From contig DBMS01000046.1 of NCBI GenBank assembly GCA_002297665.1, positions 1-6,947 on the forward strand: a DNA stretch of 6,947 nt, written 5' to 3'. The notes beneath the pieces were generated by a model. The model saw only the letters and a list, made by a program, of their open reading frames with translations, had not been told where the DNA came from and made no database searches. This DNA comes from Holophagaceae bacterium UBA692. GTDB taxonomy: Bacteria; Acidobacteriota; Holophagae; Holophagales; Holophagaceae. Positions 1 to 5,786 of this stretch are shown piece by piece (position 1 is the first letter of the stretch; each line of letters begins with the position of its first letter). Made by a program: the position numbers and the translations under genes.

Positions 1-513
1 CGGGCGCGCCATCCCGGCCTGCGCCTCATCCTGGCCCCGCGCCAGCCCCGGCGCTTCCCGGAGGCCGCGGCGCTGCTCGCGGGCCGGGCCTTCCGCAGGG
101 CTTCGGAAGTCTGGCCCCCGTCGGCCGAGGCCTGGGAAGCCTGCGACATCCTCCTCCTGGACACCCTGGGGGACCTGGCCTCGGCCTACCGGGAGGGCAC
201 GCTGGCCCTGGTGGCCGGGGGCTGGGCCTGGCACGGCGGCCACAACCCCCTCGAGCCGGTCCGCATGGGCCTGCCCACCCTGGTGGGGCCGGGCTTCACC
301 AATTTCGAGGACCTGGTGGAGCCTCTGCGGGAGGCGGGCCTCGTGGAGGTGGTCCCCCTGGAGCGACTGAATGAACGAACAACCGAGCTGCTGGAGGGCG
401 CGTGCCTGCGTCCCGCGGAATCCGGCAAGCCGGTGCCTTATCCGGAGGAGCTTGCGGGCTCTTTAGAAAAAACCGTTGCGATTCTCAGGAATTGCCTACC
501 CCCACCCCGATAG
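1..513 (+). CDS. waaA: 3-deoxy-D-manno-octulosonic acid (Kdo) transferase, C-terminal part
   Basis: Reading frame 1 is open from the window edge to a TAG at 511-513, giving about 170 residues; the N-terminal part lies outside the window (E. coli WaaA is about 425 aa). The fragment is the C-terminal Rossmann half of a GT-B fold glycosyltransferase of family GT30. Diagnostic stretches are D-T-L-G-D-L-A (fragment residues 54-60) and G-G-H-N-P-L-E-P (79-86), followed by a P-T-L-V-G-P...N-F-E-D motif; these form the CMP-Kdo binding region. The enzyme transfers Kdo from CMP-Kdo to lipid A precursor at the inner face of the cytoplasmic membrane, so the organism makes lipopolysaccharide. The usual G-G-S-L-V-x-x-G-G-H is G-G-W-A-W-H-G-G-H here, a mild variation. 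The next gene starts 30 nt downstream on the same strand. Whether it is mono- or bifunctional cannot be told from this part. Confidence 0.93.
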   Translation, partial: RARHPGLRLILAPRQPRRFPEAAALLAGRAFRRASEVWPPSAEAWEACDILLLDTLGDLASAYREGTLALVAGGWAWHGGHNPLEPVRMGLPTLVGPGFTNFEDLVEPLREAGLVEVVPLERLNERTTELLEGACLRPAESGKPVPYPEELAGSLEKTVAILRNCLPPPR

Positions 514-543
514 GGTATCGTCGGCGTTACCGGAGCACCGCCC

Positions 544-1461
544 ATGACCACGCTTCCCCCCAATGTCCTCCTGATCGACGACGACGTGGCCGTGCTTGGG
601 ATGGTGGGCGACGCCCTGACCCACTTCGGGATGAAGGTGCACGCCTTCTCGGAAGGGGACCGTGCGCTGCACCTGCTGGAGGACCCGGCCTCGCCGCTGT
701 TCGACCTGGTCATCTCCGACATCAACATGGAGGGCATGGACGGCTTCGACGTCATCAACCGGGTGAAGGCCACCCGCCCCGGCCTGCCGGTGGTGCTCAT
801 GACGGGCCAGGCCAGCCTGGACTACGCCATCCGGGCCATGCGCATGGGCGCCTCCAACCTGTTCCAGAAGCCCCTGACCATCCGCGAGCTGGTCAACAGC
901 GTCTTCCACCTGGTGGACCTCCACCGGGAGATCCGCCTGGCGGAATCGGGCCTGCGGGGCATGACCGAGGAGCGGCGCGCCTTCCGGAGCCGCGCCGGGG
1001 AGCTGGACATCCCCAGCCTGGTCTCCCACCTCACGGACCGCCTCGTGCCCATGGGCTTCGCCAAGGCCGCGAACGTGGACGTCATCGCCATGGCCTTCCA
1101 CGAGGCGCTGGTCAACGCCCTGGAGCACGGGTGCCTGGAACTGGATTCCGGCCTGAAGGGCGACATCTTCGCGGAGACCGACGCCTACGCCTCCCAGCTC
1201 CAGAAGCGGCTGGCCGATCCGCACTACGCCAACCGGCTCATCGAGGTGGAGAGCGTCCTCACGCCCGAGAGCTTCACGGTGACCGTGCGGGACGCCGGTC
1301 CGGGATTCGACGTGACCACCGTCTCCACCCTTTCCGACGTGGACCTGAACAGGCAGTGCGGCCGGGGCCTCCCGCTGATCCTCCTGGTCATGGACCAGGT
1401 GGTGCACAACCCCAAGGGCAACGAGATCCGCCTGGTCCTGAACAAGAAGGAACCGCGCTGA
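544..1461 (+). CDS. Receiver domain fused to RsbW/SpoIIE-type HATPase (anti-sigma-like switch)
   Basis: A 305-aa protein starting at ATG, with GGAG at 532-535 placed 8 nt upstream. Residues 8-125 form a response-regulator receiver: acidic cluster D12-D14, phosphoacceptor D59 in the I-S-D-I context, T87 and K109 followed by P110. After a charged helical linker (about 126-150), residues 155-302 form a GHKL ATPase of the RsbW/SpoIIAB class. Its N-box contains E187, N191, H195 and G196, the G1 box is D250-x-G-x-G254, and the G2 box is G273-R-G-L. The insert between the N-box and G1, with D-P-x-Y-A-N-R, matches ATPase tails usually attached to PP2C phosphatases. No PP2C, histidine phosphotransfer or DNA-binding domain is present. 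By family knowledge such modules bind or phosphorylate anti-sigma antagonists; here phosphorylation of D59 would gate this (inference). The partner is not in the window. The gene ends inside a strong hairpin. Confidence 0.9.
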   Translation: MTTLPPNVLLIDDDVAVLGMVGDALTHFGMKVHAFSEGDRALHLLEDPASPLFDLVISDINMEGMDGFDVINRVKATRPGLPVVLMTGQASLDYAIRAMRMGASNLFQKPLTIRELVNSVFHLVDLHREIRLAESGLRGMTEERRAFRSRAGELDIPSLVSHLTDRLVPMGFAKAANVDVIAMAFHEALVNALEHGCLELDSGLKGDIFAETDAYASQLQKRLADPHYANRLIEVESVLTPESFTVTVRDAGPGFDVTTVSTLSDVDLNRQCGRGLPLILLVMDQVVHNPKGNEIRLVLNKKEPR

Positions 1462-1482
1462 CGGGTTTCCCCGCCAGCGCGG
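1453..1482. terminator. Hairpin between convergent genes, possible bidirectional terminator
   Basis: An 8-bp perfect inverted repeat, CCGCGCTG (1453-1460) and CAGCGCGG (1475-1482), encloses a second 4-bp stem, CGGG (1462-1465) with CCCG (1470-1473), around a TTTC loop. A single A/C mismatch (1461/1474) separates the two stems, giving an almost continuous 13-position hairpin. It spans the stop codon of the receiver-HATPase gene and lies 8-37 nt beyond the thioredoxin stop. On the minus strand it is followed by the pyrimidine-rich TTCCTTCTTGTT, a weak U-tract. On the plus strand no T-run follows. Position and strength suggest transcription termination, more convincingly for the minus-strand operon. 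Confidence 0.6.
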
Positions 1483-1489
1483 CGAGTCC

Positions 1490-1810
1490 TTAAAGCGCCT
1501 GCTGGATGAAGGCCTTGAGCTGGGGCTTGGCCTGCCCGCCGACCTTCTGGTCGACCTTCTTGCCGTCCTTGAAGAGCAGGAGGGTGGGGATGGACATGAC
1601 GCCGAACTGGCCGGCCACCACGGGGTTCTCGTCGACGTTGATCTTGACGATGCGGGCCTGGGACTGGAGCTCTCCCGCCAGCTCGTCAAGGATGGGGGCG
1701 ATCATGCGGCAGGGGCCGCACCAGGGGGCCCAGAAGTCCACGAGGGTGACGCCCGTGGCGACCGTCTGCTGGAAGTCTGCGTCGGTGATGTGCTTTACGA
1801 GGTCTGACAT
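1490..1810 (-). CDS. trxA: Thioredoxin
   Basis: A 106-aa protein of normal thioredoxin length. The redox-active W-C-G-P-C motif is at residues 30-34, within F-W-A-P-W-C-G-P-C-R. The buried Asp is D25, and the cis-proline is P75 in S-I-P-T, followed by the L-L-L-F-K-D-G strand and the C-terminal G-G motif (91-92). It is a cytoplasmic disulfide reductase, normally recharged by NADPH through thioredoxin reductase (not in the window). The ATG is fixed by a strong Shine-Dalgarno AAGGAG (1815-1820) 4 nt upstream. It is the last gene of a minus-strand series, 42 nt after the cyclic-nucleotide-binding gene, and ends before a strong hairpin. With its own good ribosome site it may be translated independently of the upstream genes. 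All key residues are present, so activity is expected; only the paralogue identity (trxA versus another trx) is uncertain. Confidence 0.96.
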   Translation of the reverse strand: MSDLVKHITDADFQQTVATGVTLVDFWAPWCGPCRMIAPILDELAGELQSQARIVKINVDENPVVAGQFGVMSIPTLLLFKDGKKVDQKVGGQAKPQLKAFIQQAL

Positions 1811-1814
1811 GGAT

Positions 1815-1820
1815 CTCCTT
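1815..1820 (-). promoter_or_regulatory. Ribosome binding site of thioredoxin
   Basis: The minus strand reads AAGGAG, then ATCC, then the ATG. This near-consensus Shine-Dalgarno fixes the thioredoxin start and is the strongest one in the window, in keeping with a highly expressed protein. Confidence 0.8.
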
Positions 1821-1852
1821 CATGGTTCGAGAAGCGGCCGGCCGAGTCCGGC

Positions 1853-2350
1853 TCAGGGAATGGGGAACAGGTTGTCCTGGGTCATGCCTCCCCCCCATTG
1901 GGCAAGCGTGAACACGGTCATGTACCGTTCGTTGGTGTCGCGCAGGCGCTGGGTGAGGACTTCGCAGAGGGCGTAGAGGACCTTCAGGGCGATGCCGTGG
2001 TTGGCCTCGATGAGGGTCCGCAATTCCCGGAGCGGGATGAAGAAGGCTTCGCTGGGGACGTTGGCCACGGCGTCGGCGGCGCGGGTGGAGAAGTCCACCA
2101 GGGCCATTTCGCCGAAAAACGCGTTGGGTTCGAGGATGGCCAGGGCCTCCTCGCCGGTGGCCGTGTGCTTGGAAATGCGCACCGAGCCGTCGATGACGAT
2201 GTACAGTCCATCCCCCGCGTCCCCTTCCCGGAAGATGACCTCCTCCGCCCGGTAGCTTCGCACCTGGCCGATGTCGAGGACCTGGGCGCGCTCCGTCCCG
2301 TCCAGGTCCCTGAACAACGGAGAATCTCGGAGGAATTGGGTTCGGGTCAA
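1853..2350 (-). CDS. Stand-alone cyclic-nucleotide-binding domain protein
   Basis: A 165-aa protein made of one CRP/PKA-type cNMP-binding domain. An N-terminal helix with F-L-R-D-S-P-L-F (6-13) is followed by the beta-barrel: E-V-I-F-R-E-G-D (37-44), L-Y-I-V-I-D-G-S-V (49-57), and the phosphate-binding cassette F-G-E-M-A-L (79-84) leading to T-R-A-A (89-92). Helices fill about 108-145. The CRP C-terminal winged helix is absent, so it should not bind DNA like CRP; it may act through a partner protein. E81 and R90 match the conserved Glu and Arg that hold the cyclic nucleotide ribose and phosphate, so ligand binding is plausible, but cAMP versus cGMP cannot be told. The start is TTG (2350-2348), whose bases overlap the upstream TGA as TTGA, and no clear Shine-Dalgarno is seen, which points to translational coupling. 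The next possible start, a TTG at codon 12, would cut the conserved N-terminal helix. Thioredoxin follows after 42 nt. Confidence 0.88.
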   Translation of the reverse strand: MTRTQFLRDSPLFRDLDGTERAQVLDIGQVRSYRAEEVIFREGDAGDGLYIVIDGSVRISKHTATGEEALAILEPNAFFGEMALVDFSTRAADAVANVPSEAFFIPLRELRTLIEANHGIALKVLYALCEVLTQRLRDTNERYMTVFTLAQWGGGMTQDNLFPIP

Positions 2351-3420
2351 TGGGCGTCCAGGTGTACGTGGCCGACGATGTCGAGGCCGAAGCCACGGAG
2401 ACCAATATACTTCTTTTCCGCCCTGCTCAGGAGCCGCATTTCTTTAACTCCAAGGGATACAAGGATATGGGCTCCAACGCCCACATCCCGGTCGCTCAGG
2501 GGGGCCTGGGGCGGGATCTCGGGATCGGTTCCGGGCCGGCGCAGGTACACCAGCACGCCCCGGCCCTCGGAACGGATGGCGTCCATGGCTTCGTGGAAGG
2601 GCGTGGGCATGAGCTTGCCGAAGCCGTCCAGGTCGTCCGGGAGGGTTTCCTGGTGCACCCGCACCAGGGGCGCGGGGCCGCCCTCCACCTCGCCCAGGAC
2701 GTAGGCGAAGTGCTGGCTGCCGTCCAGGAGGCTCTCGAACCGGTGCACCTTGAGGGAGCCCCAGACCGTCTCTCGCACCGTGGTGCCCACCCGTCGGATG
2801 ATGGGGTCCACCCGCAGCCGGTGGGCCACCAGGGCGGCCACGGTCACCAGGGGAAGGTCGAACTTCTCGCAGAAGGGCACCAGGTCCGGCACCCGGGCCA
2901 TGGTGCCGTCGTCCTTCATGATCTCGCAGATGACCCCCGACGGGTGCAGGCCCGCCAGGCGGGCCAGGTCCACGGACGCCTCGGTCTGGCCGGTGCGGGC
3001 CAGGACGCCTCCGGGTTTGGCCCGCAGGGGGAACACGTGCCCGGGCTTGACGAAGTCCGACGGCTTGGCGCCCGGGGCCACCAGGGCCTTGATGGTGCGC
3101 GCGCGGTCGTGGGCGGAGATGCCCGTGGAGGTGCCCTCCCGGGCCTCCACGCTCACGCAGAAGGCCGTCTCGAAGGGGCTGGTGTTGTCCTGGACCATCT
3201 GGGGAATGTGCAGGTGGTCCAGGAGGGGGCCCTCCAGCGTCGCGCAGATGAGCCCGCGGCCGTGGGTGGCCATGAAGGCGATGATTTCGGGGGTGACGTG
3301 CTCGGCGGCGAGGGTGAGGTCCCCCTCGTTCTCCCGGTCCTCGTCGTCCACCACGACGACCATCCGGCCCTGGCGAATGGCCTCGATGGCCGTTTCGATG
3401 GATGAGAAGGGTGTGGTCAC
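2347..3420 (-). CDS. ribB: 3,4-dihydroxy-2-butanone 4-phosphate synthase with degenerate GTP cyclohydrolase II domain (RibBX-like)
   Basis: A 357-aa two-domain protein. Residues 1-203 are a complete DHBP synthase, which converts ribulose 5-phosphate to the four-carbon precursor of riboflavin: D-D-E-D-R-E-N-E-G-D (25-34), H-G-R-G-L-I-C (53-59), T-S-T-G-I-S-A-H-D-R (97-106), P-G-H-V-F-P-L (126-132), R-T-G-Q-T-E-A-S (142-149) and E-I-M...D-G-T-M-A-R (166-176). Residues 210-357 align in outline with GTP cyclohydrolase II (R-V-H-x-E near 253-257, E-G-R-G-V-L-V-Y-L-R 284-293, L-G-V-K-E-M-R-L-L-S). The three zinc-ligand cysteines are missing, and the catalytic segment after Y-L-R-R is shortened and altered, so GTP cyclohydrolase activity is probably lost. 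This resembles the RibBX variant described in Proteobacteria. The start is GTG, with GGGA (3427-3430) 6 nt upstream; the next gene overlaps the stop. It leads a minus-strand operon. Confidence 0.92.
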   Translation of the reverse strand: MTTPFSSIETAIEAIRQGRMVVVVDDEDRENEGDLTLAAEHVTPEIIAFMATHGRGLICATLEGPLLDHLHIPQMVQDNTSPFETAFCVSVEAREGTSTGISAHDRARTIKALVAPGAKPSDFVKPGHVFPLRAKPGGVLARTGQTEASVDLARLAGLHPSGVICEIMKDDGTMARVPDLVPFCEKFDLPLVTVAALVAHRLRVDPIIRRVGTTVRETVWGSLKVHRFESLLDGSQHFAYVLGEVEGGPAPLVRVHQETLPDDLDGFGKLMPTPFHEAMDAIRSEGRGVLVYLRRPGTDPEIPPQAPLSDRDVGVGAHILVSLGVKEMRLLSRAEKKYIGLRGFGLDIVGHVHLDAH

Positions 3421-3439
3421 GGCGGATCCCGAAAACTTG

Positions 3440-3445
3440 ATTGTA
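3440..3445 (-). promoter_or_regulatory. Possible -10 box for the ribBX operon
   Basis: The minus strand reads TACAAT inside an AT-rich patch (3432-3450) that stands out from the GC-rich surroundings. It would place the transcript start about 7 nt downstream and leave a leader of only about 12 nt. No good -35 hexamer lies at 16-18 nt; that slot is occupied by GC-rich palindromic sequence. This is pattern matching only. Confidence 0.35.
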
Positions 3446-3458
3446 TTTCAGAAGTGAA

Positions 3459-3472
3459 CCCCGGCCCCGGGG
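3459..3472. repeat. 14-bp GC palindrome in divergent intergenic region
   Basis: CCCCGG and CCGGGG arms of 6 bp are separated by two bases in the 152-bp gap between the divergent ribBX and DUF4388 genes. It covers roughly the -26 to -39 region of the proposed ribBX promoter. It could be an operator, but a short GC palindrome is expected by chance fairly often in such GC-rich DNA. The rest of the gap (3473-3560) shows nothing recognisable, and no FMN riboswitch consensus was found in it. Confidence 0.25.
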
Positions 3473-3560
3473 AACCTGCGGAACGCTGGCGGCATCAAAG
3501 GTCCGGGAGCGCCCGGCGTGGGATCGTGCTAGGATTTTGTCCAAGCATACACTTATGAGA

Positions 3561-3566
3561 GAGGGG
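3561..3566 (+). promoter_or_regulatory. Ribosome binding site that sets the DUF4388 gene start
   Basis: GAGGGG lies 6 nt before the ATG at 3573. It favours that start over an in-frame ATG at 3555 and over the longer open frame reaching back to 3441, neither of which has a comparable site. Confidence 0.65.
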
Positions 3567-3572
3567 ATCTCC

Positions 3573-4625
3573 ATGTCCCAGGGTCTTATCCAAGGTTCCA
3601 TGCGCGAGGCGCCCCTGCCGGATATCATCCAGCTCGTGAGCCAGGGCGGGAAGACGGGCTGCTTCCACATCGCGGAGGAGCTGCACAAGGCGCGCATCTA
3701 CCTGAAGGACGGCCGCATCGTCCATGCCGTCTCCAACGACTGCGAGGGCCTGGACGCCATCTACGAGGTGGCCCTGTGGCTGGACGGGCACTACCACTTC
3801 GAGGAGAGCGACGGCGGCGTCGAGGTCACCATCACCAAGCCGAACCCGTCCATCCTCATGGAAATGCACCGCCGCATGGACGAGTGGCGGGTCATCAGCC
3901 AGAAGATCCCCTCCCTGGACCTGCACCCCCACACCACGCTGCTTCCCGGCGAGACCCCCTCGGGCGTGAACCCCCGGGAGGCCCGCCTCCTGGCCCTGGC
4001 CACCGGGTACTACACCGTCGCCGAGCTGGCCGAGGTGCTGGAAAAGCCGGTCCTGAACATCGCCAAGGACCTGTACGGCCTCGTCATGGGCGGTCACGTG
4101 GTGCTCAAGGGCGTGCGCAGCGGCAAGCGTCCGGACATTCCCGGCAAGCCCGCGCCCGCGGCGGAAAAGCCCCTGCCGCCCCCGGTCCAGCCCGCGCCGG
4201 AAGCCGCGCCGGTCCATGAGCCGCTGCCGGTTCCGGAGCCTCCGCCGGTCACGGTTCCCATGGGCCTTGCCCCGGAAGCCGCGGCGCTGCCCGCCGAACC
4301 CGAGATGCCCGTGCGCGTGGAGCTGCGGCCCCCCGCCGCCGCGCCCAGGCCCATGGTGCCCGCCCAGGACCCCGTGCGCCTGGCCAAGCTCACCAACTTC
4401 ACCCAGCGCATCGTCCAGACGGCCAAGGGCGCCCTGCCGCCCGAACACCACGAGATGGTGCACCGCCTCCAGGCGAAGGCCAACCAGCAGCTCGTCGCCG
4501 GCGAAGGCCCGGAAGCCGTGAAGAACCTGGCCCTGGCCGTCTCGCGGGGAGCCGTGGACGCCGGGTGCGACGGTGAAACCGTCAAGAACCTCAACGCCCA
4601 CCTCAAGGCCCTGTTCGCCAAGTAG
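3573..4625 (+). CDS. DUF4388 (PATAN-type) regulatory protein with Pro/Ala-rich linker
   Basis: A 350-aa cytoplasmic protein from the ATG preceded by GAGGGG. Residues 1-105 fit the DUF4388/PATAN domain: G-x-x-x-x-A-P-L-P-D-I-I-Q-L-V (8-22), G-K-T-G-C-F (26-30 region), I-Y-L-K-D-G-R-I-V-H-A (42-52), and a C-terminal W-L-D-G-H-Y-H-F element. Residues 133-180 look like a small winged-helix segment (E-A-R-L-L-A-L, T-V-A-E-L-A-E-V-L), a usual companion of this domain. Residues 186-266 are a low-complexity Pro/Ala/Glu linker. Residues 269-350 are predicted helical, without a family I recognise. DUF4388 proteins occur with two-component and gliding or type IV pilus regulation in Myxococcota, Cyanobacteria and Geobacter-like bacteria; the exact role here is unknown. 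It heads a plus-strand operon, with the lipoprotein gene 17 nt downstream. Confidence 0.82.
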   Translation: MSQGLIQGSMREAPLPDIIQLVSQGGKTGCFHIAEELHKARIYLKDGRIVHAVSNDCEGLDAIYEVALWLDGHYHFEESDGGVEVTITKPNPSILMEMHRRMDEWRVISQKIPSLDLHPHTTLLPGETPSGVNPREARLLALATGYYTVAELAEVLEKPVLNIAKDLYGLVMGGHVVLKGVRSGKRPDIPGKPAPAAEKPLPPPVQPAPEAAPVHEPLPVPEPPPVTVPMGLAPEAAALPAEPEMPVRVELRPPAAAPRPMVPAQDPVRLAKLTNFTQRIVQTAKGALPPEHHEMVHRLQAKANQQLVAGEGPEAVKNLALAVSRGAVDAGCDGETVKNLNAHLKALFAK

Positions 4626-4642
4626 CAACCCCGGAAGCCCGC

Positions 4643-5785
4643 ATGACACGATCCCGCACCACCTCGGCCCTCCTCGCCATCCTCGCGCTCCTGGGCACCC
4701 TGGCGTGCGTGGATCCCAAGCCGGGCGACACCGGCACCACGCCGCTCTACGTCTACGACAACGCGGGCCACCAGATCCTGGCCTGGGACGACATCAACAC
4801 CATCGCCAACCTCGCGGCCGACAGCGCCGTCCCGTCCGCGGCGCGGGTCATCAAGGCCGACGTCATCACGAACCTGGGCACCCTGGCCTGGGGGGGGATG
4901 GTCCTGAACCCCAGCGCCAACACCCTCTACCTCGTGGACGAGAACGGCAACGTCGTGCGGGTGAACAACGCCAGCACCCAGAACGGCACCCTCACCTCGA
5001 CCCTGGACGTGGCCACCTTCACCCTGGGCAACAGCAGCAGCGACCGCCTCGCGTCGTCCGTGTTCTCCCAGGCCGCCATGGACACCTCCACCGGTTCCCT
5101 CTACGTGCTGGAGACGGGCTCGAGCAACGCCTGGCGCATCTGGACGGTCGCCAACCCCGGCTCCATCCTTCCGGGCGGGGTGGCCCCTCCGGGCAGCTAC
5201 ATGGACAGCACCATCACCCAGGACACCGGCGGCGCCGCCATCGCGGCGGCGGGTTCGGGCAACCTGGTGGGCTTTTTCCGCAGCGGGTCGGTGGTGCCCG
5301 ACACCCTGGGCGTGCAGAACACCGGGCCCCGCCTCCGGCTTTCCTCGGGCAGCGCCTTCCAGTTCAACACCCAGGTGCTCGTGGGCGGCAACACCCTCCT
5401 GTGGGACGGCTCCACCACCCCCGCCTACGCCTCCCTGGCCTACGACGCCACCTTCAACCGGCTCTACGTGGCCCGTCCCATCGCCTCCGGCAACGCGGTG
5501 CTGGCCGTCAACCAGGGCCAGTTCACGGTCGGCAACATGAACCAGGCCCCCTACGGCGCGCTGCCCGACACCGCCTCGGCCCTGGCCGCCCTCCGCGTCA
5601 TCGCCCACGCCCGCATCAAGGACTGGATGGTGGGGGCCGACTTCACCTCCTCCACGACCACCTCGGGCACCGGCACCAATGTCCTGCGGGTGTGGAAGGG
5701 CCCGTCGTCCAAGGCGGCCTCGGTGAGCTACCGCCTGCCCTCCGGCATGGAAATCCGGGGCATGGCCCTGGACGGGAGCAAGTAG
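4643..5785 (+). CDS. Predicted lipoprotein with beta-propeller-like repeats
   Basis: A 380-aa protein, ATG preceded by GGAAG (4633-4637). Residues 1-21 are a signal peptide with basic R3 and R5, a hydrophobic L-L-A-I-L-A-L-L core and a lipobox T-L-A-C, giving lipidated C22. D24 rather than D at +2 does not match the classical inner-membrane retention rule, so outer-membrane targeting is possible. The mature part has no cysteine or membrane segment. It contains repeated beta-strand signatures of the L-Y-V or L-V/L-R-V type, starting at residues 35, 95, 153, 208, 274 and 348, several followed by an acidic and glycine-rich turn, which suggests blades of a propeller or YVTN-like fold. The middle is rich in Ser, Thr, Gly and Asn. 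I recognise no named family and give no enzymatic function. It lies between the DUF4388 gene (17 nt) and an ftsX-like gene (1 nt). Confidence 0.75.
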   Translation: MTRSRTTSALLAILALLGTLACVDPKPGDTGTTPLYVYDNAGHQILAWDDINTIANLAADSAVPSAARVIKADVITNLGTLAWGGMVLNPSANTLYLVDENGNVVRVNNASTQNGTLTSTLDVATFTLGNSSSDRLASSVFSQAAMDTSTGSLYVLETGSSNAWRIWTVANPGSILPGGVAPPGSYMDSTITQDTGGAAIAAAGSGNLVGFFRSGSVVPDTLGVQNTGPRLRLSSGSAFQFNTQVLVGGNTLLWDGSTTPAYASLAYDATFNRLYVARPIASGNAVLAVNQGQFTVGNMNQAPYGALPDTASALAALRVIAHARIKDWMVGADFTSSTTTSGTGTNVLRVWKGPSSKAASVSYRLPSGMEIRGMALDGSK

Positions 5786-5786
5786 G

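Noticed and set aside
514..543. Possible terminator after the Kdo transferase gene
   Set aside because: Only a 4-bp GGTA/TACC pairing with a 10-nt loop is present, with no T-run, so the following gene may be co-transcribed.
496..1689. A 397-residue minus-strand frame opposite the receiver-HATPase gene
   Set aside because: It is low in complexity, is opposite a clear two-domain protein and overlaps thioredoxin in another frame. It is a shadow frame.
1837..1852. GCCGG/CCGGC inverted repeat between the cyclic-nucleotide gene and thioredoxin
   Set aside because: It has only a 5-bp stem with a 6-nt loop and no T-run; this is expected by chance at this GC content.
3555..3557. Earlier in-frame ATG for the DUF4388 gene
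   Set aside because: It lacks a clear Shine-Dalgarno, while the ATG at 3573 has GAGGGG 6 nt upstream and begins directly at the conserved domain.
3421..3572. FMN riboswitch upstream of the riboflavin gene
   Set aside because: None of the conserved riboswitch segments were seen, and the proposed promoter would leave a leader of only about 12 nt.
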